The notes under the pieces are model-generated. The model saw only the letters and a program-made list of their open reading frames with translations, was not told the origin of the DNA and searched no databases. Shown here piece after piece: positions 9,493 to 16,526 of a DNA stretch of 40,624 nt; the first letter of the stretch is position 1; each line of letters opens with the position of its first letter. Source of the stretch: JAGLSB01 sp023135955 (GTDB taxonomy: Bacteria > Bacteroidota > Bacteroidia > Bacteroidales > GCA-2748055); contig DAOVIO010000020.1 in the NCBI GenBank assembly GCA_030673645.1, forward strand, positions 1 to 40,624, read 5' to 3'. Position numbers and translations under genes: made by a program.

Positions 9493-11553
9493 CTATTTTT
9501 TTTCATCAATTTTGCCTGCTGCGGGCTTTTTTCTTGTCTTTGTAGAAGTAGTCTTAGAAACAACAGTAGATTTCGCACGACCTCGCTTTACTACAGGTTT
9601 TTTTGCAAGCTCAGCTTCTTGATTTAACTCACCTTCTCTTTTTCCAAATATTTTTTCCAGGTCTTCAGCGAAAATCACTTCCTTCTCAAGTAATTTTTCA
9701 GCTAAATCAGTTAGACCCTTGATATTATCTTTTAAAATCTTTTTTGCCCTTTCATATTCAAGGCTTACCAATTCTTTAACCGAATCGTCCATTTTCTCGG
9801 CAGTTTTTTCTGAATACGGTTTGGTGAATGAATAATCACCCTGACCGTTAGAATCATAATAACTCAGATTTCCTATTTCTTTACTCATCCCAAAGTAAGA
9901 AATCATCGCATAAGCTTGCTTGGTAACTCGTTCCAAATCATTTAAAGCACCAGTAGATATTTTATTGAAGTTTATTTCTTCCGAAGCTCTTCCCCCCAGC
10001 GTAGCACAAAGCTCATCTTTCAGCTGCTCGGTAGTAGTAATTTGTCTTTCTTCAGGCAGATACCATGCGGCCCCAAGGGCTCTTCCACGTGGAATAATTG
10101 TTACTTTTACAAGTGGATTAGCATGAGGAAGAAGCCAGCTTATAGTTGCATGACCCGCTTCGTGATAAGCGATCGTCTTCTTCTCCATTGGAGATATAAT
10201 TTTATTCTTTTTTTCGAGACCGCCTATGATCCTGTCGATTGCATCCAGAAAATCCTGCTTACCAATTTTCTTTTTATTACCTCTTGCTGCAATGAGAGCA
10301 GATTCATTACATACATTTGCTATGTCTGCTCCACTAAATCCAGGAGTCTGCTTGGAGAAAAAGCCAATATCAATTTCTTTAGAGAGCTTCAAAGGTCTAA
10401 TATGAACTTTGAAAATTTCCTTTCTTTCATTTAAATCAGGCAATTCTACAGATATTTGCCTATCGAATCGTCCGGCCCTTAACAATGCCCTGTCAAGAAC
10501 ATCTGCTCGGTTTGTTGCTGCCAAAATAATTACCCCGCTATTTGTTCCAAAACCATCCATTTCAGTCAAAAGCTGATTTAGAGTATTTTCTCTTTCATCG
10601 TTTGATCCAAGACTGGCATTTTTCCCACGAGCTCTTCCTACTGCGTCAATTTCATCTATAAAAACAATGCAAGGAGATTTTTCTTTGGCTTGCTTAAACA
10701 AGTCTCGAACTCTTGATGCCCCAACACCAACAAACATTTCTACAAAATCAGATCCTGAAATAGAGAAGAATGGTACATTTGCTTCTCCAGCTACAGCCTT
10801 TGCTAATAATGTTTTTCCCGTTCCCGGAGGGCCTACCAGTAGTGCTCCCTTTGGAATCTTAGCTCCTAAATCAGTATATTTCTTAGGATTCTTAAGAAAG
10901 TCAACAATCTCATTCACCTCAATTTTAGCTTCTTCCAGCCCTGCAACATCTTTAAAGTCAGTTTTTACATTTGTATTCTTATCAAAAATCTGAGCTTTCG
11001 ATTTCCCTACGGAAAAAATATTACCTGCACCGCCTGCCCCACCTCCGGCTCCCATTTTACGAAAAATAAATAACCATATTACAACAAGGAGAATAATCGG
11101 AACAATCCAGCTCATTATGTCACCAACATAGTTTTTCCTTGTTTCTGTTGTTAATTCTGGGAAATTTTCATGTCCAAATTCTTTCTCAAGATTATAGATC
11201 CATCTGCTAAAATCCTCAGCAGATAAGAAATTATAAACATAATTTGGAGGGATATGTGATAATGAGCTAATCCCCTTTGATCCACTTGGGGCTGTATTTT
11301 CTGGCGACTCAGCTTTAAGGAAAATTTCTGCCCTTTCTCTATTAACTACTATAATTTTTGAAACAGAGCGCTGCTTTATAAGCTGTTCTAATTTTAACTG
11401 GCCAATTTCATCGACAGGCTCACTTATATTTATGAACTGAAGGCCTAAAAATACTACTGCTATGGCAATGTATATCCAATAACTCGCAATTTTCGGCTTT
11501 TGAGGGCCTTTCTTATTATTTGATGAATCTTTATTTATCTTTTTTTCAGTCAT
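9493..11553 (-). CDS. ftsH: ATP-dependent zinc metalloprotease FtsH
   Basis: FtsH is a membrane-anchored hexameric AAA+ protease that removes misfolded membrane proteins and regulatory proteins. Visible parts in order are TM1 (about 24-42), a periplasmic loop, TM2 (about 146-165) and a Gly-rich linker. The AAA module follows, with Walker A GPPGTGKT (241-248), Walker B IVFIDEID (296-303) and a second region of homology around TNRADVLDRALLRAGRFDR. The M41 protease domain has HEAGH (464-468) and the third zinc ligand D539 in STGALNDLERVT. The length of 686 is normal for the family. The C-terminal 40 residues form a Lys/Arg/Ala-rich tail of unknown role. It starts 6 bases after rsfS and sits in a conserved Bacteroidota operon with lipid synthesis genes. 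Confidence 0.97.
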   Translation of the reverse strand: MTEKKINKDSSNNKKGPQKPKIASYWIYIAIAVVFLGLQFINISEPVDEIGQLKLEQLIKQRSVSKIIVVNRERAEIFLKAESPENTAPSGSKGISSLSHIPPNYVYNFLSAEDFSRWIYNLEKEFGHENFPELTTETRKNYVGDIMSWIVPIILLVVIWLFIFRKMGAGGGAGGAGNIFSVGKSKAQIFDKNTNVKTDFKDVAGLEEAKIEVNEIVDFLKNPKKYTDLGAKIPKGALLVGPPGTGKTLLAKAVAGEANVPFFSISGSDFVEMFVGVGASRVRDLFKQAKEKSPCIVFIDEIDAVGRARGKNASLGSNDERENTLNQLLTEMDGFGTNSGVIILAATNRADVLDRALLRAGRFDRQISVELPDLNERKEIFKVHIRPLKLSKEIDIGFFSKQTPGFSGADIANVCNESALIAARGNKKKIGKQDFLDAIDRIIGGLEKKNKIISPMEKKTIAYHEAGHATISWLLPHANPLVKVTIIPRGRALGAAWYLPEERQITTTEQLKDELCATLGGRASEEINFNKISTGALNDLERVTKQAYAMISYFGMSKEIGNLSYYDSNGQGDYSFTKPYSEKTAEKMDDSVKELVSLEYERAKKILKDNIKGLTDLAEKLLEKEVIFAEDLEKIFGKREGELNQEAELAKKPVVKRGRAKSTVVSKTTSTKTRKKPAAGKIDEKK

Positions 11554-11559
11554 TATATT

Positions 11560-11949
11560 TTACTTTTTAGCATCTACATGATTTGTCAGAACTCCATCCC
11601 CCCATAAATCTTCCAATTGATAAAGCTTTCTTTGATCCTCAAGGAAGATATGAACCACAATATTTATGTAATCCAGTAAAACCCAGTTTGAATTTGGCAA
11701 TCCTTCAATATGATCGACTGAAGTATTAGCTAATTCACGGGTTTTATCACGTATTTCATCGGCCAAAGCACTTGCCTGTATTGTCGAATCGCCAGTGCAG
11801 ATTACAAAATACTCACAAACAGAATTTTCAATTTCTTTGAGATTTATACTTACAATTTCCTTGCCCTTTTTATTTTTTATGGCTTCAATGATAGTTTCAA
11901 ATAGTAAATTATCACTTTGCTTCTGCTTTTCTCGCTTCCTTCCTGTCAT
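11560..11949 (-). CDS. rsfS: Ribosomal silencing factor RsfS
   Basis: RsfS binds ribosomal protein L14 on the large subunit and blocks subunit joining when nutrients are low. The 129-residue protein has the family core: FVICTGDSTIQASALADEI (about 47-65), then VDHIEGLPNSNWVLLDYINI (about 78-97), then VHIFLEDQRKLYQLEDLWGD (about 99-118). It is the first gene of the operon leading into ftsH. It runs divergently from birA across a 240-base AT-rich spacer that should hold both promoters; no convincing consensus pair was found there. Confidence 0.93.
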   Translation of the reverse strand: MTGRKREKQKQSDNLLFETIIEAIKNKKGKEIVSINLKEIENSVCEYFVICTGDSTIQASALADEIRDKTRELANTSVDHIEGLPNSNWVLLDYINIVVHIFLEDQRKLYQLEDLWGDGVLTNHVDAKK

Positions 11950-12189
11950 TAAGTCGATGTCAGATTTAAAAATTTTGAAAAATGAATCTTATAATTACTT
12001 CTATTACTTAATATTATATTAATTTTCGGTCACGAAGTTATATCTTTATTTTGAATTTATTAAACTTAAACTTCCGAATTTAGTTTATTTTTAACACTTA
12101 AAATTAGTGACATTTTGGCGTATTTCATGATTTGCAATTATAGCAAATTATAATTTTATGAACAAAAACTTGAATAAATTGCTTTTTTA

Positions 12190-12915
12190 ATGACAATTAT
12201 TGAATTAGACGAAATAGATTCTACTAATAATTATGCTGCGAAATTGAAGCCTCAGCCTGAATTACCCTTCATCGTCAGGACTAATTTTCAAAATAGGGGT
12301 AGAGGTCAGGGAGATCATCAATGGGAAAGCGAGAAGGATAAAAATCTATTATTTTCTATTGCTTTTGAACCGAAGCAAATTCCTCTGGAAAAGATCTTTT
12401 TTGTTTCTAAATTTATATCTCTTTGTCTGGTTGATTTAATTAAGATATATGGTGCTTCAGCAGTTATAAAATGGCCAAATGATATCCTTGTAGAAGAAAA
12501 AAAAATAGCTGGAATTCTTATTGAAAATACTATTACAGGGAAACAGGTTAAGCGCTGTATTGCCGGAGTTGGATTAAATATTAATCAGGATTTTTCAATA
12601 AATAATTTGAATGCTGTTAGTTTAAAAGAATTAACTGATAAGGAGTTTGATATTTCAACGCTTTTCCATGAATTTATAGAAATATTCAAGTCAAAGGAAT
12701 TCCTGTTAGAAGAGAATTATCTGCAACAGATAAATCAGGAGTATTTTAAGAAATTATATAAATTTAATCAAGTAGGATTATTCAAGAATCAGCAAGGGCA
12801 ATTTAAAGCTATTATTAATAATGTACAGGATGATGGGCAAATTGTTCTGGAGAATCAATCATGTGAATTGGAAAAATTCAGCTTTGGTGAAATAGAATAT
12901 TTACTCCCCGAATGA
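12190..12915 (+). CDS. birA: Biotin-[acetyl-CoA-carboxylase] ligase (no repressor domain)
   Basis: The enzyme activates biotin with ATP and attaches it to the biotin carboxyl carrier protein of acetyl-CoA carboxylase and related enzymes. The protein begins directly with the catalytic fold (IELDEIDSTNNYA). It lacks the N-terminal helix-turn-helix of E. coli BirA, so it is a class I ligase that should not repress transcription. Key motifs are the biotinyl-AMP loop NRGRGQGDHQW (about 35-45), KWPNDILV (94-101), KKIAGILIE (104-112) and GVGLNIN (126-132). A short C-terminal SH3-like cap follows (about 195-241). Its last 15 bases overlap the end of the convergent SRPBCC gene. Confidence 0.93.
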   Translation: MTIIELDEIDSTNNYAAKLKPQPELPFIVRTNFQNRGRGQGDHQWESEKDKNLLFSIAFEPKQIPLEKIFFVSKFISLCLVDLIKIYGASAVIKWPNDILVEEKKIAGILIENTITGKQVKRCIAGVGLNINQDFSINNLNAVSLKELTDKEFDISTLFHEFIEIFKSKEFLLEENYLQQINQEYFKKLYKFNQVGLFKNQQGQFKAIINNVQDDGQIVLENQSCELEKFSFGEIEYLLPE

Positions 12916-13311
12916 TATTTGTTCCAGCCTGTCAATTAACATATCTGCAAATTCTTTTAGTGGTTTTTTAACCATGCCCATTAGCGCGATATTTACCTGT
13001 GGATCTACTGTAATTTTTACTTTGGTGTCGTTTTCTTTAACTTGTTTTAATTGAATCCACATTAGAAAAGAAATAGGAGATTTTCCTTCAGAGGATATTT
13101 TAATAAGCTTGAATTCTTCTTTTTCAATGATCCTGAGTCCTGCACTCCCAATTCCATCTACTGTAAAGGAACAGGATTCTCCATCTGATGTCCAGTTTTT
13201 AACCTTTTCAGCAGGAATCAGTTGTTCAAAATTATTAAAGTTGGACAAGAACTCATATATTTTACTATCTGTATTAACAATATTACCAATTTTACTTTCG
13301 ATTTTTGCCAT
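12901..13311 (-). CDS. SRPBCC (START/Bet v1-like) family protein
   Basis: This 136-residue protein has the START/cyclase-like layout. It begins IESKIGNIVNTDSKIYEFLS with the first strand and helix, followed by several beta strands (SCSFTVDGIGSAGLRIIEKE, LIKISSEG, FLMWIQLKQV, VKITVDPQVN). The closing helix is PLKEFADMLIDRLEQI. Proteins of this type bind hydrophobic ligands, but no substrate can be inferred here. It starts 4 bases after the pyrE stop, so it is co-transcribed with pyrE, and its 3' end overlaps the convergent birA by 15 bases. Confidence 0.8.
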   Translation of the reverse strand: MAKIESKIGNIVNTDSKIYEFLSNFNNFEQLIPAEKVKNWTSDGESCSFTVDGIGSAGLRIIEKEEFKLIKISSEGKSPISFLMWIQLKQVKENDTKVKITVDPQVNIALMGMVKKPLKEFADMLIDRLEQISFGE

Positions 13312-13315
13312 AATA

Positions 13316-13945
13316 TTAGGTTCTCCAAGTTGACGGATCTTCCCGCCAGGTTTTCAATATATCAAGATATTTTTCTTCAATGTAATTCTTACTTAGAGCT
13401 GTTTCAAGCATGCTGTTATAGCTTCCAAGTGTATCAAGAGAGCATTTAGATTCCTCAAAACTTTTTACTGCTACATCAAAGCCATATGTAAATATAGCTA
13501 CCATTCCCAAGACTTCAACACCAGCATTTCTCAAAGCTTCAACCGCTTTCAGACTACTTCCACCCGTCGAGATAAGGTCTTCTACAACTACAACTTGTTG
13601 TCCATTTCTTATCTCTCCTTCAATCAAATTTTCTCTACCGTGTGTTTTTGGGCTAGGACGTACATAAACAAAAGGCAGATCCATTTTTTCAGCAACAAGA
13701 GCAGCCTGAGCAATAGCCCCTGTTGCTACGCCTGCAATAAGATTACATTGAGGATATTTCTCATGGATGATTTCAATAAATTTATCTCTGATAAAACGTC
13801 TTATCTCCGGATACGATAAAGTAATCCGGTTATCGCAATAAATAGGCGACTTCCATCCAGAGGCCCACGTAAATGGGTTTGCCGCATCTAATTTAATTGC
13901 TTTACTTTGTAGTAAGTATTCGGCAATTTGTTTCTGTGTACTCAT
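13316..13945 (-). CDS. pyrE: Orotate phosphoribosyltransferase
   Basis: PyrE joins orotate to PRPP to give OMP in de novo pyrimidine synthesis. The 209-residue protein has the type I phosphoribosyltransferase fold. Visible parts are the N-terminal hood (LLQSKAIKLDAANPFTWASG), the SPIYCDNR substrate loop (33-40), AGVATGAIAQAALVAEKM (about 71-88), the flexible catalytic loop YVRPSPKTHGREN and the PRPP motif VVVVEDLISTGGSS (118-131). It is divergent from the Nudix gene, with only 44 bases between starts, and is followed by the SRPBCC gene. Confidence 0.95.
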   Translation of the reverse strand: MSTQKQIAEYLLQSKAIKLDAANPFTWASGWKSPIYCDNRITLSYPEIRRFIRDKFIEIIHEKYPQCNLIAGVATGAIAQAALVAEKMDLPFVYVRPSPKTHGRENLIEGEIRNGQQVVVVEDLISTGGSSLKAVEALRNAGVEVLGMVAIFTYGFDVAVKSFEESKCSLDTLGSYNSMLETALSKNYIEEKYLDILKTWREDPSTWRT

Positions 13946-13989
13946 CAGTTAATAATTATAATCATCACACATATTTTATTATTCTTCAA

Positions 13990-14613
13990 ATGTATAAAGT
14001 TTTTTTCAAGGATAGTATAGTTTTTTTTACGAATGACACTCAGGTTAAAGTCAGGGAAAGTGAAGCTTTATATTATAAATACAATAATGCGGAGAGTTTA
14101 AAGGCTGTTTTGACAACATTTTATCATCAGGACACTATAAAAGAACTTTACTTGATTAATGATGATCTTAAGAAGATGTGGTCTGATTTTAAAACTGTTT
14201 TCAAGCTAATAAAAGCTGGAGGTGGATTAGTGAAGAATGAGAAAGGTGAGTTTTTGTTCATAAAACGGAATGGAGTCTGGGACCTGCCTAAAGGGAAGGC
14301 TGAAAAAAAGGAAAGCATTAAAGACACAGCTGTTAGAGAGGTTAAGGAAGAGTGCGGTCTGAAAAATTTAGAACTTAAATCGCATATTACAACCACTTAT
14401 CACACATATTTTTTGAAGGATAAATTCATACTTAAAAAGACAAAATGGTATGAAATGAGTTCCTCTTCAAAAGAGAAATTAGTACCACAATTAATTGAAA
14501 GTATCACAGATGTTTTGTGGGTCAATGCAGATAATATTTCTTATTTGACAGGTAATACATATGGCTCAATAATTGAAGTATTGAAGTCTGAAAATATGCT
14601 TGACAGCTTATAG
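13990..14613 (+). CDS. Nudix hydrolase
   Basis: The start is set at the ATG at 13990 (MYKVFFKDSIVFF). The frame is open further upstream but would run into the divergent pyrE coding region, so a longer form is unlikely. The resulting 207-residue protein has an N-terminal extension of about 70 residues and then a Nudix fold. The perfect Nudix box is G102-x5-E108-x7-R116-E117-V-x-E120-E121-x-G123-L124, the Mg2+ site for hydrolysis of nucleoside diphosphates linked to another group. The WDLPKGKAEKKES motif resembles diadenosine-polyphosphate or NTP-cleaving housekeeping Nudix proteins of Bacteroidota, but the substrate is open. Its last 6 bases overlap the end of the convergent TlpA-like gene. 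Confidence 0.87.
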   Translation: MYKVFFKDSIVFFTNDTQVKVRESEALYYKYNNAESLKAVLTTFYHQDTIKELYLINDDLKKMWSDFKTVFKLIKAGGGLVKNEKGEFLFIKRNGVWDLPKGKAEKKESIKDTAVREVKEECGLKNLELKSHITTTYHTYFLKDKFILKKTKWYEMSSSSKEKLVPQLIESITDVLWVNADNISYLTGNTYGSIIEVLKSENMLDSL

Positions 14614-16026
14614 ATTCCTTCTGGATCTTAATATTTCAATAAAGAATAATTCAAAATTCTCAGATGGATTTGGAGCCGGATTCTTTAATAAAGTACCGTC
14701 CTTATCTATCAGATAAAAAACAGGGAATGCCATTACCTTGTAATCACTTAGAACTTTGTTATCATATTTAAGCGGGATAATCTCCCATTTAATATTATTC
14801 CTTTCTATAAACGATTCTATGTCAGAATTTTCCTCACCAATAATACAATAAAGGATTTCTATATTTTCAGATTGTCTGGCATATAATAATTTAAGATATT
14901 CAACTTCCCGTAAACAACTTAAATCTATAAGATTGCAAAAACCAATATATACATACTTCCCCTGAAAATCCTGAATATGTATTTGGTTCCCGTGAAGGTT
15001 TGTTAATTCAAATTCCGGTACAGGATAAGATGTTTCAAGGGAAATAAATGTTTTTTCTAGTTCCTGAGCAGTATTGAGAATTGTGGAATCTGAGGCATTT
15101 TGAATTATTGAACGGAGAAGCTCCAAAAGTTGCTTTTTATCATAATTTATTGAGTAATATGCTCTATAAATTTCATTTAAAAGTATATTCAAGAATATGA
15201 CATCCTGTCTAAAAAGTTCAATATCAGCTAAATATGATTCTATTTGCGAATATTGTTTTGTTGCGAGATTAATGAAAATATCAGCATAATTTTCTTTATC
15301 CGATAAATGTGTGAAACAGGCCTGATATACCAATTTGAATAAATCGCGGTAGGCCGGATTTTGAAAACAAATTTCCTTGCCTGCAAAAAATTCTTCTGTC
15401 AGTTCATCTATGTTATGAGTTTTAATATTGTATTTCAGTATTCCTAGCTTATAAAAAATGTAGCTCTGATAATAGTCAATAGGGCTAATGGACTTCGGAA
15501 TGATTGGTGTCAGCAAAAATGAGTCGAGTTTTTCCTGGGCAAATTCCGGATCATAATACCTTAGAAGTTGTTTGTCAACAAATGGTTCAAACTGGATATC
15601 AAATCTCCGAATGTTTTCATTTAAAACAGAAAGTTTGTCAGGTTCTCCTTTTTCAATTACTTGCAGATGATATTTTGAGGGTTTAAAATATGGAGTACTT
15701 TTCCAATCATCGGAGAAATCTCTTATCTCAGGAAGATTAATTAGATAAGACTTATTCGGTTCCGCAAAGAAAAAAGTCTGATACGGTCCATAATCGATAT
15801 ATAAACAAGTTGTATTCTCAAGATTTATGTCTACTCCGTTTTCAATCCCAGATGAAATTTTGGTAACAGGAACTTTAAAATCAAAAAAAGCCTGATCATA
15901 GCAGTACAAAAGTAATTCCTCGCTGGGAATGGTTTGACTTTCTTCCTGAATTATGATCTTTTGGGAATAAAGATGTGTATGAAATAATAAGAAAAGAAAC
16001 AAAAAGATGCTGACTTTAAATCGCAT
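14608..16026 (-). CDS. TlpA/AhpC-like thioredoxin-fold periplasmic protein
   Basis: The start chosen is ATG 16026 because it gives a clean signal peptide (MRFKVSIFLFLFLLFHTHLY SQ) and lies one base after the natural TAA of the coaD frame. An ATG at 16077 would add 17 residues but lies inside the ancestral coaD tail. About 335 residues of helical sequence (DUF-like, not recognised) precede a thioredoxin fold at about 339-472: FELTNLHGNQIHIQDFQGKY, YIGFCNLIDLSC and the cis-Pro loop VMAFPVFYLIDKDGTLL. The usual CxxC is absent. Two cysteines (about 364 and 371) are separated by six residues, so classical disulfide reductase activity is doubtful. Such proteins are common in the Bacteroidota envelope. 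Confidence 0.82.
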   Translation of the reverse strand: MRFKVSIFLFLFLLFHTHLYSQKIIIQEESQTIPSEELLLYCYDQAFFDFKVPVTKISSGIENGVDINLENTTCLYIDYGPYQTFFFAEPNKSYLINLPEIRDFSDDWKSTPYFKPSKYHLQVIEKGEPDKLSVLNENIRRFDIQFEPFVDKQLLRYYDPEFAQEKLDSFLLTPIIPKSISPIDYYQSYIFYKLGILKYNIKTHNIDELTEEFFAGKEICFQNPAYRDLFKLVYQACFTHLSDKENYADIFINLATKQYSQIESYLADIELFRQDVIFLNILLNEIYRAYYSINYDKKQLLELLRSIIQNASDSTILNTAQELEKTFISLETSYPVPEFELTNLHGNQIHIQDFQGKYVYIGFCNLIDLSCLREVEYLKLLYARQSENIEILYCIIGEENSDIESFIERNNIKWEIIPLKYDNKVLSDYKVMAFPVFYLIDKDGTLLKNPAPNPSENFELFFIEILRSRRNL

Positions 16027-16027
16027 T

Positions 16028-16114
16028 TTAAAGATAGTTTTTAATGTCAATTCCCTGTGGGAGAAATTTTCTTGCATCTCCTTTATGGAATAGTATGTCT
16101 CTTATAATAGTTCA
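16028..16114 (-). other. In-frame TGA and intact C-terminal remnant of coaD
   Basis: The codon at 16114-16112 is TGA. Continuing in the same frame gives 27 further codons (TIIRDILFHKGDARKFLPQG, then IDIKNYL) to a TAA at 16030-16028. These match the expected CoaD C-terminus (E. coli [20 protein letters not shown]). TGA sits at codon 129, the position of Ser129 of the E. coli ISSS motif, and differs from the Ser codon TCA by one base. Confidence 0.85.
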
Positions 16115-16498
16115 ATTTATTGGAGTATGTTCGGGTAAAGTAAGAAGAAAAACAGATTCAACATCTGGTTTCATTACTTTGTTCACCTGACTTATGGCTC
16201 TTTCGTATTCAAAGTCAGCGGCAGTTCTGAGTCCCCTTAATAAGTATTGTGCATTAACTTCCTTGCAGAAATCGACGGTTAGACCATTATAACTTCTTAC
16301 GGAAATATTATCATTATCAATAAATACATCTCCTATCAATTTAATTCTGTTTTCTATACTCAGCAGGCTATTTTTGCCTGAATTTCTTCCAATGGCAATT
16401 ATAATTTTATCAAATAAGGATTCGGCGCGCCTTACAATGGATTCGTGACCAATAGTAAAGGGATCAAAACTTCCTGGGAAAACAGCAATTCGGATCAT
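16112..16498 (-). CDS. coaD: Phosphopantetheine adenylyltransferase, interrupted by a nonsense codon
   Basis: CoaD transfers AMP from ATP to 4'-phosphopantetheine, the penultimate step of coenzyme A synthesis, and is normally essential. The 128 residues up to the stop align without gaps to the first 128 of E. coli CoaD. They include GSFDPFTIGHESIV with the nucleotidyltransferase T15-x-G-H18 motif and LLRGLRTAADFEYE (RGLR at 88-91). The family length is about 155-160. Here the frame stops with TGA at codon 129, inside the ISSS-type ATP-binding motif. A recognisable 27-residue remainder follows in the same frame to 16028. The reading could be a sequencing error, a recent nonsense mutation (with a second copy elsewhere or readthrough), or a truncated working form, which is least likely. 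It lies downstream of the SLC12-like gene and 1 base before the TlpA-like start. Confidence 0.9.
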   Translation of the reverse strand: MIRIAVFPGSFDPFTIGHESIVRRAESLFDKIIIAIGRNSGKNSLLSIENRIKLIGDVFIDNDNISVRSYNGLTVDFCKEVNAQYLLRGLRTAADFEYERAISQVNKVMKPDVESVFLLTLPEHTPIN

Positions 16499-16526
16499 CT
16501 TTTTTGTATTAGTTCATAATTATCGA

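Noticed and set aside
13897..13989. Longer Nudix start inside the pyrE 5' region.
   Set aside because: The additional residues are antisense to conserved PyrE sequence; the ATG at 13990 gives a normal domain.
16028..16498. General reassignment of TGA as a sense codon in this organism.
   Set aside because: birA and coenzyme-unrelated genes here end naturally at TGA with correct family lengths, and no other gene in the window has an internal TGA in an otherwise intact frame.
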